In this document: positions 62,327 to 64,000 of the stretch, piece by piece | How the letters are laid out: each line of letters starts with the position of its first letter | How positions within the stretch are numbered: the first letter of the stretch is position 1 | DNA from: Pontibacter sp. HSC-36F09 | GTDB taxonomy: Bacteria > Bacteroidota > Bacteroidia > Cytophagales > Hymenobacteraceae | Length of the DNA: 64,000 nucleotides | Assembly: GCF_024171605.1 (NCBI RefSeq) | Contig: NZ_JALKAA010000001.1 | Location: forward strand, 1,240,001 to 1,304,000 | Direction: 5' to 3' | The notes under the pieces: generated by a model | Told to the model about the DNA's origin: nothing | The model's input: the letters and a program-made list of their open reading frames with translations, nothing else | Databases searched by the model: none | Position numbers and translations under genes: made by a program

Positions 62327-62878
62327 CTACCTGATCCGGCTTAGCGTTTCGGGCGACATGCGCAGGTATGAGGCGATGTACTTTTTGGGGATGTGCTGGA
62401 ACAGGTGCGGGCTCCGCTGCATAACGCGCTTCAGGCGTTGCTCCGGTTCAGGCAGCAACAGGTCCACTTCCCGCTCTATCTTGCCAACCAACGCCTTCTC
62501 GAGTTGCTCATACCAGAAACGCCTGATGTTCGGCCGCTGCTCAATCAACTGCATCAGATCGGTTTTGCTTATACCTAACAACTCACTTCTTTTGAGGGCC
62601 TGAATGTAGTAGTCGGACGGTTTGCCATCGACAAAAGAAGGAAACGACACCAGCAAGGTATGCGGGTAGCCGAAGCCCACACAAATCTCCTCGTCAGGCA
62701 GCGGGTAGTAAATGCGCAGTGCCCCACTCGCGACAAGGTATAGCCCCTGTTCCACCTGCCCCTGCCGTATCAGAAAATCATAGCGGTTCAGCTGCACCTT
62801 CTTCTTCCACAGTGGCAGGAAAGCAGCTAGGTCTTCGGGGGTGAGGTATGGGATTTGGCTGAGGAGGGAGAGGGGCAT
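62327..62878 (-). CDS. Crp/Fnr-family transcriptional regulator
   Basis: 183 residues. N-terminal cyclic-nucleotide-binding-like barrel (FLIRQGQVEQGLYLVASGALRIYY) and a C-terminal helix-turn-helix (PKKYIASYLRMSPETLSRIR). The short form ending at the recognition helix is common in Bacteroidota. The ligand is unknown. It lies 8 nt after the SRA-HNH endonuclease gene, so the two may share a transcript. Confidence 0.9.
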   Translation of the reverse strand: MPLSLLSQIPYLTPEDLAAFLPLWKKKVQLNRYDFLIRQGQVEQGLYLVASGALRIYYPLPDEEICVGFGYPHTLLVSFPSFVDGKPSDYYIQALKRSELLGISKTDLMQLIEQRPNIRRFWYEQLEKALVGKIEREVDLLLPEPEQRLKRVMQRSPHLFQHIPKKYIASYLRMSPETLSRIR

Positions 62879-62885
62879 GGGGAGG

Positions 62886-63746
62886 TTAAATAGTAAAGTG
62901 TTCTCTATGATATCTGACGAACTCTCTATTTATTTCGTGCTCTGGCTTAATATTCAGTTTTCCATCCAGATCAATTAATGAGAAGTCCTCATCGATCGCA
63001 AATCCACCATAATCAAACATGACATGATGGTTAGGACAAAGACAGAGTAAATTGTCTAAAGTGTCAGGTCCATTATGGGGTTCACCGAGGGGTTTGATGT
63101 GTGCAGCTTCCGCATAAAATCCAGCATTTGTAAAGATTTTGGTATTACAAACCTGACAACGGAAATCATAAATTTCCTTAATCCTTATCGTTAAATTATA
63201 ATCGCGGTCTATCCTTTGTTGTGTGGTTGTTGTTCTGGTTGCCTTTAAGTAATTAGGAGAGTCTTCTTTTACTTCAAATTTATGGATACTAGTTTCTGCT
63301 TTTTCAAGGCGAAACAGCCATACGTCATAGCCAGCTTTTCCTTTAATCTTCCAGTAGTTAACAACATTGTATAAGCCATCATACCTATAACCAAACTCAG
63401 GGGAAAAGATAGATTTATGATTGGCTCCTCTTATTACTCTAACAGGCAAACCGTTTTGGCAGTTAATGGCTAAGGCTAAGTTCTTATCTGATAAAATCTG
63501 ATGAGTTACCTGCTTCTTTGTATTCAGATCTCTGCCACCATGGCCAGTATAAATAATTATATCTCCTAGATCTTGATCATCTTCATAACCACCAGAAAGA
63601 ACTATAGAGTCTGCGCCTTCTTTTTGAGAGCCGCTTATACCTGCTTGTGTTGGCCTATGAACTTTGTTATGTGAAAGCTCTATTCTGTTTTCAAACACAT
63701 CACCTTCAATAATATTAGGTATATGACCAAATATTCGCTCTGCCAT
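62886..63746 (-). CDS. SRA(YDG)-HNH endonuclease, type IV restriction-like
   Basis: 286 residues. The N-terminal SRA/YDG domain (about 1-160) has GISGSQKEGADSIVLSGGYEDDQDLGD, YTGHGGRD and RYDGLYNVVNYW. The C-terminal HNH nuclease (about 190-250) has CQVC, AEAAHIKPLGEPHNGPDTLDN and CPNHHVMFDYG with zinc-binding Cys pairs. SRA domains flip out modified cytosines, so a nuclease cutting modified (5mC or 5hmC) DNA is expected. Markedly A/T-richer than its neighbours and with no methylase nearby, which fits horizontal gain. Confidence 0.9.
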   Translation of the reverse strand: MAERIFGHIPNIIEGDVFENRIELSHNKVHRPTQAGISGSQKEGADSIVLSGGYEDDQDLGDIIIYTGHGGRDLNTKKQVTHQILSDKNLALAINCQNGLPVRVIRGANHKSIFSPEFGYRYDGLYNVVNYWKIKGKAGYDVWLFRLEKAETSIHKFEVKEDSPNYLKATRTTTTQQRIDRDYNLTIRIKEIYDFRCQVCNTKIFTNAGFYAEAAHIKPLGEPHNGPDTLDNLLCLCPNHHVMFDYGGFAIDEDFSLIDLDGKLNIKPEHEINREFVRYHREHFTI

Positions 63747-63804
63747 TGATTTTTGTCAGTAGTTATATTAGTAAATATAGTTATTTATAAAAACAATACT
63801 AGTT

Positions 63805-64000
63805 CTACCTCCTCTGCTCAAACCGCTCAAACCCCTTCAGTCCCTCCTTTTCCTCTACTTCTACTTTCTCTACCCGCGCACGGTCGGGGCCTTGGTGCGC
63901 CCATTTCTCCAGTTCTTTCAGCGCTTCGGGTTTTCCTTCGGCCTCCAGGTATACGGTGCCGTTGGGTTCATTCTGCACGAAACCGTACAGGCCCAATTCA
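63805..64000 (-). CDS. Acylphosphatase, N-terminus cut by window edge
   Basis: The visible 64 residues are the C-terminal two thirds of an acylphosphatase: GLYGFVQNEPNGTVYLEAEGKPEALKELEKW with the catalytic Asn in GFVQN. The conserved N-terminal GxVQGVxFR loop must lie beyond 64000. The frame is open to the right edge, so no start is called. Confidence 0.85.
   Translation of the reverse strand, partial: ELGLYGFVQNEPNGTVYLEAEGKPEALKELEKWAHQGPDRARVEKVEVEEKEGLKGFERFEQRR

Overview
The window reads as chromosomal DNA of a Bacteroidota bacterium, most likely of the Cytophagales / Hymenobacteraceae (Pontibacter-like) group. The support is gliding/type IX secretion genes (gldK-gldL-gldM-gldN, a PorP/SprF-like protein, SprE/PorW), an atpBEFHAG cluster without atpD or atpC, DUF4271-hemD linkage, TonB receptors with carboxypeptidase-like N-domains, many lipoproteins, and promoters of the Bacteroidota form TTTG-N19-TAnnTTTG. 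The genus is inference. I found no rRNA, tRNA, CRISPR array, insertion sequence or prophage.

Layout. 1-3.4 kb: membrane histidine kinase (cut by the left edge), then a LemA/TPM-domain operon. 3.4-11.7 kb: housekeeping and single genes (sugar nucleotidyltransferase, 2OG-Fe(II) oxygenase, prolyl oligopeptidase, acyl-ACP thioesterase, GNAT acetyltransferase, DUF4286, YdeI-like) and a DUF5362 gene broken by a one-base frameshift. 11.8-16.3 kb: a four-gene locus of a His-rich small protein, a TonB-dependent receptor and two paralogous lipoproteins, with a palindrome over its promoter; it looks like a metal-acquisition system. 16.5-23.7 kb: htpG, a MORN-like lipoprotein, YraN, and lipB-hypothetical-DUF4271-hemD. 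23.7-29.4 kb: PorP-like gene and gldKLMN. 29.6-36.7 kb: sprE-pbp1A-uvrC operon on the minus strand. 37-42.8 kb: F-type ATP synthase operon. 42.9-50.3 kb: PafA-like phosphatase, pyrophosphatase, UbiA-like protein, NnrDE, DUF5686 protein. 50.4-58.5 kb: PAP2 phosphatase and a nuo cluster split between nuoC and nuoD by four plus-strand genes. 58.6-64 kb: NHLRC2-like thioredoxin/NHL protein, YczE-like membrane protein, DinB, Crp/Fnr regulator, an SRA-HNH (type IV-like) endonuclease and a partial acylphosphatase.

The strongest unexplained signal is not a gene. A short word, core GGTATA (often CAGGTATAGC; complement GCTATACCTG), is scattered over the whole window in coding DNA in all frames, in spacers and in terminator loops, at roughly six times chance frequency in the part I counted by eye, but absent from atpA. 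Other points of interest are the His-rich/TonB locus with its operator-like palindrome, promoters whose -33 element overlaps the preceding terminator, hairpins inside the atp operon, an 8-bp-period intergenic repeat family, and the broken nuo cluster.
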